The position numbers and the translations under genes are program-made. 64,000 nt of DNA. Source: Macrolepiota albuminosa (lineage: Eukaryota > Basidiomycota > Agaricomycetes > Agaricales > Agaricaceae). Positions 33,735-46,326 of the stretch are shown piece by piece. A model generated the notes under the pieces. That model searched no databases, had not been told where the DNA came from, and was given only the letters and a program-made list of their open reading frames with translations. The stretch is taken from contig JAMWFC010000089.1 of NCBI GenBank assembly GCA_027475525.1, positions 124,001 to 188,000 on the forward strand, in the 5' to 3' direction. Every line of letters begins with the position of its first letter. The first letter of the stretch is position 1.

Positions 33735-35372
33735 TTAGAGCTGGGGCTCCGAACCGCCCTCACCATCCCCTCCCCTCAGCCAGCCCCAGAAATCCTCCCC
33801 CACTCCCTCTGGACCGTGCTCCCGCCACACCTCCTCGGCTAACTGATCCCAGGATGGGAGCTGCTTGCCCTCGTCCAAAACGTGCTCGAACCACGACCCC
33901 AGGGCTGGGACGTTCCTCCGGCGGTGCGCACCCACCAACCTCTCCAGCAAATCCAGACCCCGCTCCACCCCGGGGTTCCCTGCTTCCGACCGTAGCCCCT
34001 CTTGGAGAGACGCAAATGCCGCCGCAGCCCCGTCCAGGAGCAGGCGGTGCTTCCGAGCCCAGCCTGGAAACATTAGTACGACCCAACCATGAAAAGGGGA
34101 CACTCACTCAAGGAGGCCATGCACCCAATGACCACGTCCCGACGCAAGGCCTTGACCAACCCCGGGCTCGAGGGACCTTGCTCTGGGAGCCCCACCCCCT
34201 GCTCTAGCCTGGCCCTCATGGCATCCAGCTGAGCCTCAGCTCCCTCTCGGGCCACCCTCGCCTCCTCCAGCTCCCAGAGAGCCGTCTCGCGGTCCTCCTC
34301 CAGCCCCCTCTGAAGCGCCGCCTCTTCCCTCGCCCCCTCCTCGCGCTCCTCCCGCTCCTGGTTGGCCTGCTCAAGGCGCTCCTGCAGAGCCCTCACCTCA
34401 ACATCCAGCGGTCGCCCAGATAGTGGAGAGAACGTCACCGGGGAGAGGCACGCTGGGGAAGCCGGGGGCGGAGTCTCCGTGGGCAGACGCGCCCTCTTAG
34501 AGGGCCCCAGGGAGAGACTGGGCAATGCCTGCCGCTTCCCCTTGTCTGGTCGCCCCCCAAAACCCCTCCACCCCTGGGTGCCGGACCAAGTGACCCGGCG
34601 TGTGATCAGCACCATGGGCTGGCCCCGGCCCCCTACCTGGACGACTCCCCCCTCTCCCGCCCTACCCCCCAAACCTCCCGTGGGCACCCCTCCCGGACTC
34701 CCAGCAGGTACCCCTTCTGGGACCCCTTCCGGCTCCGCTACCCAGGTCCTCTCCTCCACCCCCATCCTCCAGGTCACTCCCTCCAACGGCCACCCCTGCT
34801 CCCGCGACGTACTGTACGCCCTCCACAGCGCCGAGACGGAACACCGCTCATGATTGAGGCAACACGCCTTACACACTGAGGTGTCCCATCGAGATGAGGG
34901 GGCCAGGGCTTCGAACAAGCAGGAGACCTGCCGGCGGGCGCAGTGGAGGCACTAGGCACTCAAATCAGCTACAAAAATTGGGAGCACGAGACCACTTACT
35001 GGCCCATTACTAACGCACCAAGCATGGGAAGGCAGGCCCCAGGGCTTCTCCAGGGCATGCTCGAACTGCTCTTGTGACACGCCCTCCCACAGGACACACC
35101 AATCTTCCGGAACCACAGAGATGGTCTCCGTGCCCATCCCGGACTGCCAAAAACAGGGAGCAACGAGACGAGGCCGCAGGGAAGGGCGACGGCGGGGGGG
35201 GCAGACAGTCATCCGTGCAAAGGAAGGCACGGAACGGCTGGAACCCACCCCAGAAGCCGACTGGGACCTGCCTCTGGGGCAGTGGTATTGTGTTGTTCTG
35301 AAAAAAGAAGGTCAGTAACGACAAGCGAGAGGCGTGGGAAACACTCATGTTGTTGCACGAGCACCGCCACAC
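33735..35372 (-). pseudogene. Gypsy-A antisense accessory gene, main part (zinc clusters, coiled coil)
   Basis: Runs opposite to gag-pol between pol and the 3' LTR. Its 5' exon is at 58,102-57,987, separated by Gypsy-B. Reading 3'-ward: an exon from about 35,300 to 35,025; an intron (GTTAGT...CCTAG, about 75 bases); an exon with CLHCARRQVSC and CKACCLNHERC, two CX2CX6C clusters spaced 15 residues; a basic patch (DKGKRQALP, PSKRARLP); and a long coiled coil rich in Glu/Arg (ERLEQANQEREEREEG onward). An intron at 34,107-34,064 (GTGAGT, GTACTAATG branch site, CAG) leads to a last exon ending at TAA 33,735. The first intron's donor reads ATGAGT rather than GTGAGT. No function is known to me. A nuclear, zinc-binding role is inferred only from motifs. 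Confidence 0.6.
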
Positions 35373-36304
35373 TAATGACGCCCAAAGTTTGGTCAGTAAC
35401 AAATATACCAATAGTGTTACCGTACCAATTGCTTGCGTTGGGCGCGCTATAAGTGATTTTTGAGGAGTCCTGGGCAGGTCCCAGAGAACGCGCCTATGAA
35501 AATGGGGAAAAGTTGGTAACGGGGTCGGCAAGTGTCAAGCGCTAAGGTAAAGCGCCTAGGGAAGGAGCAGTAAGTGAACACGGCAAAGGTAAGCGGCAAG
35601 AACCCGGTAAGCTTAGCAAGGTCTAAGCGTCGATAATGCCTGCCGTAGCTGCAAGGCGCAAATGTGTCGAGTATTGGCAAGTGTCTGTAACTGCCGATGA
35701 GTTTGACATTGCCGACTGTAAATGAGATCTTGAGTGTAAGGGAGACTGAAGAAAGGGGAGCAGGAAACTCTGGTCTATTGTTCTCTGGCTATGTACAAGT
35801 CGGTAAGTACTTTATATACTACAAGGAGTTCCCCGTCGCCAGTGACCAACCATTGCCAAAGTGCGGTAAACTGGAAAATTTCATAGGGGTAGCTCCAACG
35901 GTTTCAGATCCCTACCGTCCATTCAAGACCCTTAGCGACACCAGGCGGCAGATCGCGAAGCTAAACCATCAATCCATCACCCTTCTGTCTGTCCAAAAGG
36001 CTTAGCGGTGTCAGGCGCCAGATCGAGGCGCTAAGCGGTGTCAGACGCCAAGGTCAAACGCCAAGCTGTCCGTCAGTTTTTGATAGATCATCAGGCTTCT
36101 CGCTAAGCGCTGTCGTCAGTGACTGATGCCATCTGTCAATTGTCATTCTGTCTGCCGTTGGCGCTATTATTGATTGGATCTGCTTCTTGCCGTGCGTGGC
36201 CATCAGATATTGCCAAAATTGGTTAGTTAGCGCGCGCTAAGGTATCCCAAGCCCGTGCCGCGTTGCCTGCCGTTGATGCGCTGATCCTGTATGGGGTCCT
36301 ATCA
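35373..36304 (-). repeat. 3' LTR of Gypsy-B
   Basis: 932 bases. Element-sense ends TGATAGGACCCC...GGGCGTCATTA. A purine tract (GTTGGGGGGAGA on the minus strand) precedes it at 36,305-36,317. Confidence 0.88.
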
Positions 36305-36473
36305 TCTCCCCCCAACTGAAAAATTGACTGTCCTCAGTCACCAAATAAGGCTACCGTTACCGCTTTTGTGACAAGTGGTCCGTGCATTCTTCAAACTTCG
36401 TTTATAGTCCTGGTGCATAAGTTTGGACTTCACCTCTCTTCTCTGATTTTACCTGGCGCTCTTCAAAAATAAT

Positions 36474-38804
36474 ATGTCTTTCCACATTCCAACTCCACCC
36501 CCTGTTCCCTCCCGTGAGGCTTAAGACGCCGCCTCTGCTTATATCAACAAGGCCAACAACTTTATTAGGCGCATCGAGAGTGTGGGCATGGAGGCGCCTC
36601 CAAACTTGATCGTTGCCATGATGAAGCTGTTGGAATGCTGGTATGAAGTTCGCGTTCTTGGCGTAGGGTGGGATAGGGAGATCGAGGTGCGGGAGTGGTG
36701 CCAAGCCCGCTATGTTGATAATCGTGGCGCTGACTGGTTAGCGCCTTTTTCTCGCTTTGTAAGTGTTTTTAGTCCTTGCCGTGTCGCTAGCTGATTGGGT
36801 CCCTAGGCGCCTCCTCCTGTCCCCACCATTGAGGACGAATTGGAGGACATCCTTTCAGGTGCCTTGCCGATGACGGTAAGTGCGCCTGCACCTGAGTAAG
36901 TATCCCTAACCCATTCTTTTGACTTAGCTTTGGTCTGACTTGTCGCCCTATAGTAAACAGGAGGTGCTTGTGCCCTTGGCGCGGATGCAGGTGGAGGAGG
37001 AACTCTCTACCGCCACCTCTCGTGACGCCAAGGAGATTACGAGGGCGCTAGAAGAGCGGGCACGTGCACAGGCATTAGCGGAGGAGATGGAGGAGATCGA
37101 CCATGGGAGGGCGCCAGTCGCCAAGGAACAGAGCAAGGTTTTGCGCGCCGGCAGTGCACAGAGCCCAGCACTGCCAGCTAGCAGGAAGGGCTCCCCAGTA
37201 AAGCCGGGTAAGGCTTTGAAGAAAGTGAGTTTTTGCCTATTCTTGCCGCTGCCATGCCACACTAATCACTGTTTCCAAGTCTCGCAAGGGAAAGGCTCCC
37301 TAGTATGCGGTAAGTATTCTTTTTGGACCTAGGCGGTGTTTACCAACCTATGTCTGCAGGCGCCAACGCAAAGTTCCTTCGATGACAAGGAGCTGAAAGG
37401 TTTGCTTTTGCCGCGTTGGGAGGAGGCCGTCCTTGACGAGGGGCAGGAGGCCGGGGTTGTAATGGAGGAGATGAAGGGGAAGAAGACTGTTTCCCTGGCG
37501 ACCCGGCAGGCCTTTAAGGAGGCGTGGGGAGCGGTAAGTGACTTTTCTATCTTTTAAGCTCTTGCTGACTTGTAGCGCTAGTGTGACAAGTGCTGGGCGG
37601 ATAACAACCCAGAAGGCTGCTGGTTCCCGACTGGGGCCCAGCCTTGCTATCGCTGTGGTGCCCTCAAGCGTGCTTGCACCATTGACGGGGCCAAAAGTTG
37701 CGAGCGTGGCGGCGCACCAGACGCACTTGTTGAGAAGACATTTTTGTGCGCTGTTTTGGTGAGGAGGGCCAGAAGAGGAAGGTTGCCACCGGAGGAATGG
37801 CAGCCATTGGACGTGCCTCCTTGGCGTTGCTGACGCACCAAGGAGATGGGTCAGAAACAGTCGGCAATCAAGGCGCTGGAGAGCGCCAAGGGACTTCGGT
37901 CCCAGAAAAACGACAAGCCCCTTCCCCAAGCAAGGGGAAGGGCAAAGCAAAGCGCCCTTGTGTGGTCTCGTCATCGCCTTCCCCCTCGCCAGCGCCAAAG
38001 GACACCGAAATGGAGGACCTGGAGAAGACGTTGGCGGCTAGTCGCCTCCTGCCTCGTGACACAGAGGCTGGCCCCAGCGGTCTTTTGTCGCCCATTCACT
38101 TGGCGGCAAGGTCTCTTGGCGGGGAGCAGGAGAAGGGAGAGCGGCAGGCGCCTCAAGAGGAGCGGGAAGACGCTCCCACAGATGTCGAGATGGGGGAGGA
38201 GGGGAAGGCAGAGGGAGCGGTAACGGGAGGGGACGAAGATGCCGAGGGTGAAGATGAAACCCTGGCGACACAACGGGAAGGCAAAGGAGAGGGAGCGGCA
38301 GAAGTTGCCAGGGAGGAGCCTGAGTGGCGCTGGCTGCCTCCCTACAGTAGCGTTGCCCCTTGGGAGGTTTCAGACCCTGAGGATGTTGCCGGACTGGAGC
38401 CTAGGCGCCCCGTGGTTGCCAGGGTCAATCCCTCATGGACCCCCCAGCCGCAGCCAACGGTCACAGGCAACGCTTTCAACTGGCTGGGACAAGACCTCGT
38501 GTACCCGGTGGTGGCGCTTAACCCACGGGAGATGCTGGAGAGGTTTTTGAGGAGGGCAGCAACGATGGAGGCGGCAATGGGGCGAGAACAGGAGCGAGTC
38601 CAAGGGCAGCTAATGGCGCTAAGGTTGCGCTATTCCAACCTTGGTCGTAGCCTTAGCGTTCTTCACGACTACCAGGCAGATTGCCAAGCCGCCATGGATT
38701 GGCAGACCGCCAACAACATCTTGCCAGGCGACCTGCTTCCTCTTCGCGACTCTTCATTGCCGATTTCTGACGATTCTCTGCCCATGGACGATGACAGTGA
38801 TTAA
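36474..38804 (+). pseudogene. Gypsy-B antisense accessory gene (zinc cluster, basic patch, coiled coil)
   Basis: Lies opposite to Gypsy-B pol, between integrase and the 3' LTR. ATG at 36,474, early in-frame TAA at 36,522, then YINKANNFIRRIESVG. Several GT-AG introns are visible (donors near 36,760, 36,880, 37,225, 37,313 and 37,533). An exon near 37,580-37,680 encodes CDKCWADNNPEGC then CYRCGALKRAC, i.e. CX2CX8C-X8-CX2CX6C, close to a Zn2Cys6 layout. Downstream come a basic patch (PSKGKGKAKRP), an acidic stretch, WRWLPPYSSVAPWEV, and a C-terminal coiled coil (MLERFLRRAATMEAAMGREQ) ending at TAA 38,802. Architecture and position match the antisense gene of Gypsy-A. In-frame TAG codons near 37,301 and 37,580 suggest decay. 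Confidence 0.6.
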
Positions 38805-39233
38805 ACAAACCTTAGCGTAGATAGGTCGTTTACTGTATAGCTTTTTGATACCGCCTTTTTCTTTAATATATTTTGCCGCCTCCTTGCCGAGTGAACGGAT
38901 AAGTCTCATAATCTAAGTTAGCACAACAGCAGAGAGCAACAAAAGCAAAGCACAGAGAAAGCAAGCGGCAAGTATTCTATGGTAAGTTTTAGCAAGAGCG
39001 GTATTATGTGAGGGACTTAGACAAATTTTGAGGAACAGGGAAACACTCAGTAAATCATCATAGCAAAAAAAACCCTTGGCAAGAGTTGCGCAGAGCGCTA
39101 AGCGTTGGCGACACGCTAGCGCTGCGACTTGACTACATAAGGAATTGTCTGTGGAATATAGTACAGTAAGTATCGGCAAGAAAGATAAGTAAGATAAATT
39201 ATAGAAAAAGGGAGCTCATCAATATATTCTTTT
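38805..39233. other. Intergenic spacer between Gypsy-B antisense gene and pol end
   Basis: The two transcription units converge here. AT-rich, with no motif recognised. Confidence 0.5.
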
Positions 39234-40649
39234 CTAATCATTTTCTTCTTCTTCAACTAAAGTCGGCAAGTCATCATTGTCCAATAATTCGGTTTCTTCA
39301 AGTTCTCTCAGCTTGGCGGTGTCAATATCTAGCGCTTCAAGCGGCAAATCGATTTGTTCCCTGGCGAGATATGGCAATAGGCGAAAAGCGGCAACAGGTT
39401 GATGCAGTACTGAACCATCTAATTCACAGAGTACGTAAGCGCCTCCACGGTTACGAGATATAACTACCAAAGGTCCCAAATAGCGTGGGCGCATTTTCTT
39501 GTTGTATGAGGTTTCGATTTTGGAGTTGCGCATAAGCACTAGCGCGCCCCTCGGGAAGTTGTAATCCTTGATAGTGGCGCTATGCTCGGTCTCAAATCGT
39601 AGGGCTGCTTGGCAACGGGCGCTAAAGACTACCTCATGAAGTCACTCTAAATCTTCTTTCCTTTGTTGAAGGTCAATAGCTCGTCTGGCAATCAGATCGG
39701 TAGTCGCTAAGATGCTGTTGGGTGCTGGCTGAAGGTAGGTCGCTTCTATAATGTCGGCAGGGAGTAACGGATGGGTGCCAGTAGCTGCGTAATAGGGAGA
39801 ACAACCCATGCGCTTACGAATGGTAACTCTTTCCGACCAAAATACTGAATATGTCGCTTCACTCCAACGAGACTCGTCGCCATCGACCGCCTTGAAGAGC
39901 GCTTGCTGAACGTCAAAGTGTGGTCTCTCTACCAAGCCATTGGCGCGCTTGTTGTAGCCAGACACTTGAATGTGATGGATATTGTATTTCTTGGCGAGAT
40001 AGGTTAGCGCTTTGATAATTGGCGCACCATTATCCGTGACGATTTCTCTTAGCGCTCCCCAACGGCAAATGACGTCCTCAAATAGCCACTTGGCGACCGC
40101 GTCCGTATTTTCTCTCTGAAGCATTCGAAATTCAGGCCAGTGGATTAGCAAGCAACGACCTTGAATGATGTACTTGTAGCGACCAGACTTGGGCATATGC
40201 ATGGTGTCGACGTAAATTTTGCTGAAGAGGGGAGCTGGCATTGCAACGGTTGGCGGTATGAGTACTTGGCGTGTTTGTTGAATTTGGCAGAGGTGGCAAG
40301 TCCTAATGTACCAGGCGATGTCGGCACTAGCGTGTGGCCACCAGAATCGTTCTAACAGAGAAGCTCGGGTAGCGTACAGACCTCTATGTCCTAGTTCGTC
40401 ATGCATGGCGCGCAGGACTCGTAAGCGACTTTCTGGCTTGATGATCAGCTTGTGAGCGCCATCTCGATTTCGTCGCCAGAGGCGGTTGTTATTAAAGAAG
40501 AAGTGAGTGGCATATCGGATAAAGGTTGCGTATTGCTCGTCGGTAAGGCCTGTAGGTCGCTTAAGGTCTTGTATCCATTGTTCGACTACTAACAGGTGAC
40601 TGTCTTCTGCTTTTGCCTTGGTGGATTGGGGAACGGCATCGTAGGTCAA
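39234..40649 (-). pseudogene. Gypsy-B integrase and C-terminal tail
   Basis: Zinc-binding HHCC region (HDELGHRGLYATRASLLERF...CHLCQ), catalytic core with YVDTMHM, VTDNGAP and NGLVERPH for D, D and E, then a TGA at 39,642 (DLE-stop-LHEVVF, Arg expected) and a C-terminal domain (RPRYLGPLVVISRNRGGAYV). The tail is acidic. Same frame as the RNase H part upstream, with which it forms one polyprotein. Confidence 0.88.
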
Positions 40650-43031
40650 GTTTCTGCTGTCTTCTCTTAACGGATGGGGTTCCTGTACGACTTTTACTGG
40701 AGGCGAGTCTTGTCCAAGGATGCTTGCCGTGTAGAATGTGAGGGGTGCACTAAAGGTCTCGGGGCAGTAAGGGACAATGGGATGTAGAAGGATACTGGCA
40801 GGCTGTTGCCGTCGTAGTAGGGAAATTGGCTATTGTATGAGGTGCACAAAACCATGTAATCGGTCGATCCAGTCCTCGAAATTGCTATCAGCCTGTGAGT
40901 CCACTGCCGGGTCGCCAGGCTGCCGTGGTGGCCTAGAGAGTCCATCTGGTCCGTGGAAAGAGCTCTTGACGTGTACCAACTCAAAGTAAAACATGAGGAT
41001 GGCGACTACCCATCAGTTCATACTAGCGGATGGCTGGATATCGGGATTCTGTAGCATGCCTTTGATGTACCTAGCGTCGACTTCAACAATCAGGTTCTGT
41101 ACGCCAATCAGATACATCTTTAGCGACCGGAAGGCTTTGAAGAGTCCATAGAGCTCTAGCTTAGGCTGACTGTAGCGAGACTCTCTGTCGTTTAGCATGA
41201 TGGATCCAAAGTGGTTGTAGCGTCGCTGTTTCCGATTGTCGCTAAGACACTGACACAAGAAGTAGCCGACGGCTATGTACGAGGTATCCACCGCCAAGAT
41301 AACAGGGTCGGCAGAGCTATAGTCGATGGGGACTAGGGGTTTGGTGTCTTGTAGGGCTTTTACTAAATCTCGTTGGGCAGTGACCTGGTCTGGCCCAAAT
41401 TCGAAGGGCTCGTTAGCGCAGGTGAGTCGGTTAAGGGCATGTGCACGATGGGCAAAGTTCTTAACAAATATCCTGAGAATGCCAACAGTACCAAGAAAGG
41501 CGCGAACTTCAGATAAGTCGCGGCAAGGACCCCATTGCTTCAGGAGTGCTAAGCAAGACTCGTCGGGAATGCGACTGTTGGGAGTGCAGATATGACCGAG
41601 TATCTTGAACCTTGGCGTGCAAAGGAGGAGTTTGTGGCCGCTAAAGGTTCCACTGCTATACTTCATACGTTGGAGAACTTGGTTGAGTAGCTGGAAAAAC
41701 TCCCATAGCGCTAAGCGAATGTTGGAGTTGTCGGGATGGGTTGCCGGCAAGCTGTTTATGAGTCGCCAGTCTTTGGGGCCTTTGACGCCAACGTCATCAA
41801 TGAAGCTAAGGACATTATGCGGTATCTCGGGCTGGAGGATGAAAGTGATGTCGTCATGGAATATGGGGACTGAGTTGGTCCAGCCCATTGGTAAAGTGAC
41901 TAGGCGCAAAGCGCCAAACGGAGTTTGAAAAGTAGTGAGATCCCGGGAAGAAGGGTGTATGAGGCGTTTGTCATAGCCAACGTAAAGGTCAAGGGTGGCA
42001 CCACAAATACGCCCGCAAAGGACTCGGCAACGTGGTCAGGGAAAGGTGGTACGCCAGAATATTGTATGGTAACTCTATTCAGCAGCTCAAGACTATGAAC
42101 TATGCGTAGATTGCCGTTCTTTTTGAGGACACAAAACCAACAGGAGCGGTAAGAACTATTAGAGGGCTCGTAGACGCCAGCCTGTATCTTGGTCCTAATG
42201 ATTTGGCAGACCTCTGCTTCGATTCCAGGCGGTAATGGTCGGTTGTGCTCAGTCCATGGCACGTGAGGAATGGTCAGGATCACCACAGGCGGGAAGAAGT
42301 TTGTACATAGACTGCCGCGTTCCGAGTCCTCCCAAGCGAAGGCTTTATCTTGCTTAGCAACGAGATCGGTAAGGACGTTCAACTCATCTTTGGTCAAAAA
42401 TCCTGTGTCATGCTCCTTCACGAATTGTTGTTGGCGTTCCTCGGTAAAACGTCCTGTGGGCTGAAAGGGTGGCGGATTTGGTGATAAGGTTGGCATGTTG
42501 CAAGAGGGTCGCCAATGATCTGGCGCTCAATTCTAAATGTCTCGGGAGAGTGCGTAGCGATGGGTTTTGTTTTAAGTGCAACTGGCTTATATTTCTTTTT
42601 AACTTGAACCCCTTTCCTTTTGGGAGCGTTAGCTTGGTTATATGCAGAGGTGGAAAGGGGAATCGTAGCCTGTGGAGCGGCAAGTCCAAGAACGGCAGGA
42701 GATGAGGCTCCGGGAAGGGTAGTGAGATAGGTATCAGTAGACGCAATATTTTGAAATGACTCGGAAGCGGTAAGGTATAAGTAGGCAAGAGAGGAGTCGG
42801 TAATGTTTTGATTTTTCTGGGAAAGCTCTGCATCGGTAGCGGGTAAAGTAGTTAAAACATCTTTGTCAAGAAAAGCAGTAGACATAACATTTACAAGACC
42901 AGTTGAATGGTCATATTCCAGCGTTAGCGCCACATCTCCGTGATCATCGCCAATGTAGACATAACATTTACAAGACCAGTTGAATGGTCATATTCCAGCG
43001 TTAGCGCCACATCTCCGTGATCATCGCCAAT
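40650..43031 (-). pseudogene. Gypsy-B reverse transcriptase and RNase H, frameshifted
   Basis: Linker, then RT: VVILTIPHVPW...IIRTKIQAGVYEPSNSSYRSCWF (near 42,130), DLYVGYDKR and TTFQTPFGALRLVTLP (near 41,900), catalytic FIDD (near 41,800, intact), and RNase H from VILAVDTSYIAVGYFL. Single-base frame changes lie near 43,060, 42,495 and 41,995 (a G run before RICGATLDLYVGYD). Stops: TGA at 41,013 (MN-stop-WVVAIL, Arg expected) and TAG at 40,830 (probably Gln). More damaged than pol of Gypsy-A or Gypsy-C in the sense of frameshifts. Confidence 0.85.
42878..43031. repeat. 77-base tandem duplication 7, in Gypsy-B pol
   Basis: Copies 42,878-42,954 and 42,955-43,031. It adds a spurious frame change to pol. 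Confidence 0.95.
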
Positions 43032-43474
43032 CACCTCCTTGATGGTCTGTGAAAACACCGGTGGGGAGGCTCATTGGCGTGTTGGTCGGTAAACTCCGGG
43101 GGCTTAGCGCGGGCACCTTTTTGTTGTCCCCTAGGGAACGTTGGCACCGTTCGTCGGATTCCGGAATTTGGGTCGCTAATTGTTAAGGTTGTTTCGTCGT
43201 CAGTAACTGTCTTGACAACTGATCGCGCCAAGACGTCGAAGGGTCTGCCAAGTAGTAGGTCGTATGCCGGGGAACGTAAGATGTGTATTTGGAGGTAAAA
43301 CGTGATGTTGCCAAGGGTGCACGGCACATTCTTGGAGAGGCCTAGGGATCTGTCCACCGTACCATTTGGAGGTAAAACGTGATGTTGCCAAGGGTGCACG
43401 GCACATTCTTGGAGAGGCCTAGGGATCTGTCCACCGTACCGTTAGCGCTCTGCATGTTTAGTATAACGGTAGGG
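43032..43474 (-). pseudogene. Gypsy-B protease, C-terminal half
   Basis: Continues the protease interrupted by Gypsy-C: after excision the frame runs from GLIYDP (near 54,650) through TVILNMQSANGTVDRSLGL and YLQIHILRSPAYDLLLGRPF. It contains the typical ILGRPF-like end of a retropepsin domain. The 77-base duplication at 43,287 lies within it. Confidence 0.8.
43287..43440. repeat. 77-base tandem duplication 8, in the Gypsy-B protease
   Basis: Copies 43,287-43,363 and 43,364-43,440. Confidence 0.95.
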
Positions 43475-43665
43475 TGTAACATATTATACTTAGTTAATTA
43501 ATTAATATACACTTATATTAATTAATTATTATTACTCTACATACATGCTGGCTGCCTTACATAAGGCAGCCAATTTTACTGTCATACTCGTAGTACTAGA
43601 ATCGAATACCGATCTGGTTCTGTTGGTGTGACTGTAAGGCTAACCTTATACTTGACTTTGTTTCA
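43475..43665 (+). repeat. 5' LTR of Gypsy-C
   Basis: TGTAACATATTATACTTAG...CTTTGTTTCA, 191 bases, AT-rich first half with TTAATTAA repeats and an imperfect hairpin (GCTGCCTTACATAAGGCAGC). Differs from the 3' LTR at three sites, two of which are CG versus TG or CA. Confidence 0.93.
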
Positions 43666-43815
43666 CTTTTTTGAACCTTTCAGGTTCAATTCTGTTACTA
43701 CGGACAAAGACTACGGGTCTAGACTGATAGCCTAGACTGTGATTGCATTGAACAGTGCATCAACTTCTTTGACGCACGCTTCCGGGTAAAACGAGACGTA
43801 GCAACACTTGATTGG

Positions 43816-46326
43816 ATGGAGACCAATCAATCTACTGAACCGACACGTGATGGTGAGACCATCGACCAGTCGTTGGCATATCCTCAATCTGCGGTGACTG
43901 ACCCGGGTCGTCCCGGGTCAGAAAATACAGAGGCCGAGCCTTCCCGGCAGCCTCAGGGAATGCCAGGAGGGACGCAATGGAGTGAAGTGCGGCCGACAGC
44001 TGCGCCAAGTGGTGCAGCGAGACCAGGGGCAATTGTGGAAGACCTGGAACAGCAGTTCGGCAGGGATCATGAATCTTCCATGCAGACTGGGAGGTCAGGG
44101 CGACAATTCCAGAGCAGGAGTAGTGCTCAGGGACCTATCGAAGGTCGCAGACCTTCGTCGTACTTTCTGGGGAAGATGCCGAGGCAAGAGGCGGGCAGTT
44201 GGAGAGTTCCAACTGAATCCACTCCCATGACGCAACGTCAGCAGGGAGCCGGAGTGCCGCAGGAAACGACAATTCCTGAGCAAAGAACGCCAGCAGTACA
44301 TTGGGAAGATGAAACGTCCGACGACGAAGAGAGTGGACGGAGTGAGTCCACCCTTCAGGTTCAGTGTGCTATGCTATGGAAGAGATACCCTAGCATTACA
44401 AAGGATACCACGTGTGCTCAACTAGGACTGTATGTACTGAAGCACATATGGTTGATACAGGCTAGAGGTGAAAATGTACCTCAATTGAATACTGTTGAAT
44501 ACATTACATTGTACGTTCAGATTCTTGAGCTGGAAGCCCAAGCATATATGTATCGCAAGGCTAATCAAGGATCAGCTGCCTCAACTCCAGAGGGGGCAAA
44601 CTTGATTCCGAATATACCCCCGGTGGCAAAGCCAGAGTTGTCTCCCCATCTGGAAGAGGCAATGAGCAATATATATGCGCCCCAGCAAGCAGGAGAGTCT
44701 GACGAGCAGTTCGCTGCCAGGTTTGCTGCAGCACAAAGACAGAATGTATTCAGAGGTCAGCGAAGGAGACCTCTGTCGACAACTGAATCGGTGTCTACCA
44801 TACCTGTGGTAGATAGCAACCTACACGAAGCGGGGGAGCCAAGGCACCCTCACACAAAACAGGAATCAGTGGAGAATGTTCCACTGACAAATCAAGTGCC
44901 ATTGGCTGATAAGTTTGCGGAGAGAGTAGCTTATCAGCGCATGCGGAACCAAGACCTGAAGCGCCAGGGGCACTCCTGGATAGACGACCAGGGAATTGTA
45001 TTCGATGGGATAACGCCCATCGACGAGATGAGAAGGCAATATGTCCAACGGACACGACAGCCTGACACCAGGAGAGGGGACCCGCCCACGGCGGATCCGA
45101 GCCGAGGCCCTGGAAAGCAGGTGATAGAAGAGCTAGGGGGACAGGAGAGCCCACTGCATTGGAAGGGTGCAGAGAAAGTGCACTACACAGGTCACCGACC
45201 TGTACGTGCATTTTCCGTGGTACCTCCAGCGGAAGGTAGAAATAAAACGCCTGGAATAACTGAGGCGACAAAGGTGTATACTGAGAATATGCACCAGCGC
45301 CTCAGTAGTATAATCGACGATGCGGTAGGCGTAGCATTGCGCCTGCCCGAAGGTATCAAACCGCGTAAGGCGGAGTCAAAACACATCCAACCGTACAGAG
45401 GGGAGTCCAAGTTTAGCGACTTGGAAAATTGGACGATGGATGTGTGCAACCATCTGGCAGCATGCCAGTATGGGGGGGATCGTCTGGATCGAGAACGTGT
45501 GTTCGTGCTCCCGGAGTTCCTGGACGGACCAGCCAAAGCCTGGTTCCGTCATCATGTCTTGCACTACAATCGTGCACGACAGCAATGGACGTTCAAGGAT
45601 GTAATCCTTGAATTATATAACCGGTTCGTGAGTGCATCCACCATGCAGGATGCTCAGGAGGCGTTCATTGCAACCTCCTACACCGAACGATTAGGTGTTC
45701 AAGGTTTCTATGATACCTTGATAGACCACGCACAGAATATGTCTATTTACCCAGACAACTGGGTAATGATTGATACCTTCCTGCGGGGGATACCTGACGC
45801 AATGAGAGAGTCCCTCATTTGTGATGACGGACTATCACCCGAAGTAAATACCGTCGAGGAATTTGTAGCGCATGCATTGCGCTACGAGCAAGCCTACAAA
45901 ATAGCGCGACACTTTAGGCTACATAGCTCAAAGGTTTGATTGGTAAACAAGGCCGAGCCTCGGAAGGTAGGCACCTTCTGGGCTCGTCGAAAGGAGATGG
46001 TGGGCAATATGAACCCAAGGTTCGTGGTAAGAGCAGCACCTCGGCAAGACCGACGCTTCTGGAGCGACCGGCCGGGGGACCGTAGAGATGCACCGGCACA
46101 GGATGCTCAGAGAGGTCCGCGCCAAGAGGGTGTTTGACCACATCAGGCTGCTGGTGAGGCTAAATTGCCGACACCAACTGGGCCACCAAAGTATGAAGCA
46201 GCTCGCCCTTTCGTGGCGAGTAAGTGCTTCAAATGTGGTCAGCCTGGGCATTTTGCGAATGCATGTCCAGTGGGTGGTGGAAAGCCTATGGGTAAGCCAC
46301 GTGCCTATGTATGGGCGGCGCACACT
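43816..46326 (+). pseudogene. Gypsy-C gag with capsid domain and zinc knuckle
   Basis: ATG at 43,816. A low-complexity N-terminal third is followed by a retrotransposon-gag capsid domain near residues 520-680 (PYRGESKFSDLENWTMDVC, GPAKAWFRHHV, WTFKDVILELYNRF, GFYDTLIDHA). TGA at 45,937 follows 707 codons. The same frame continues through a second TGA (46,135) to a CX2CX4HX4C knuckle (CFKCGQPGHFANAC near 46,230). Both stops fit CGA to TGA. If the knuckle is part of Gag, the protein is about 830 residues, in frame with pol. Confidence 0.85.
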
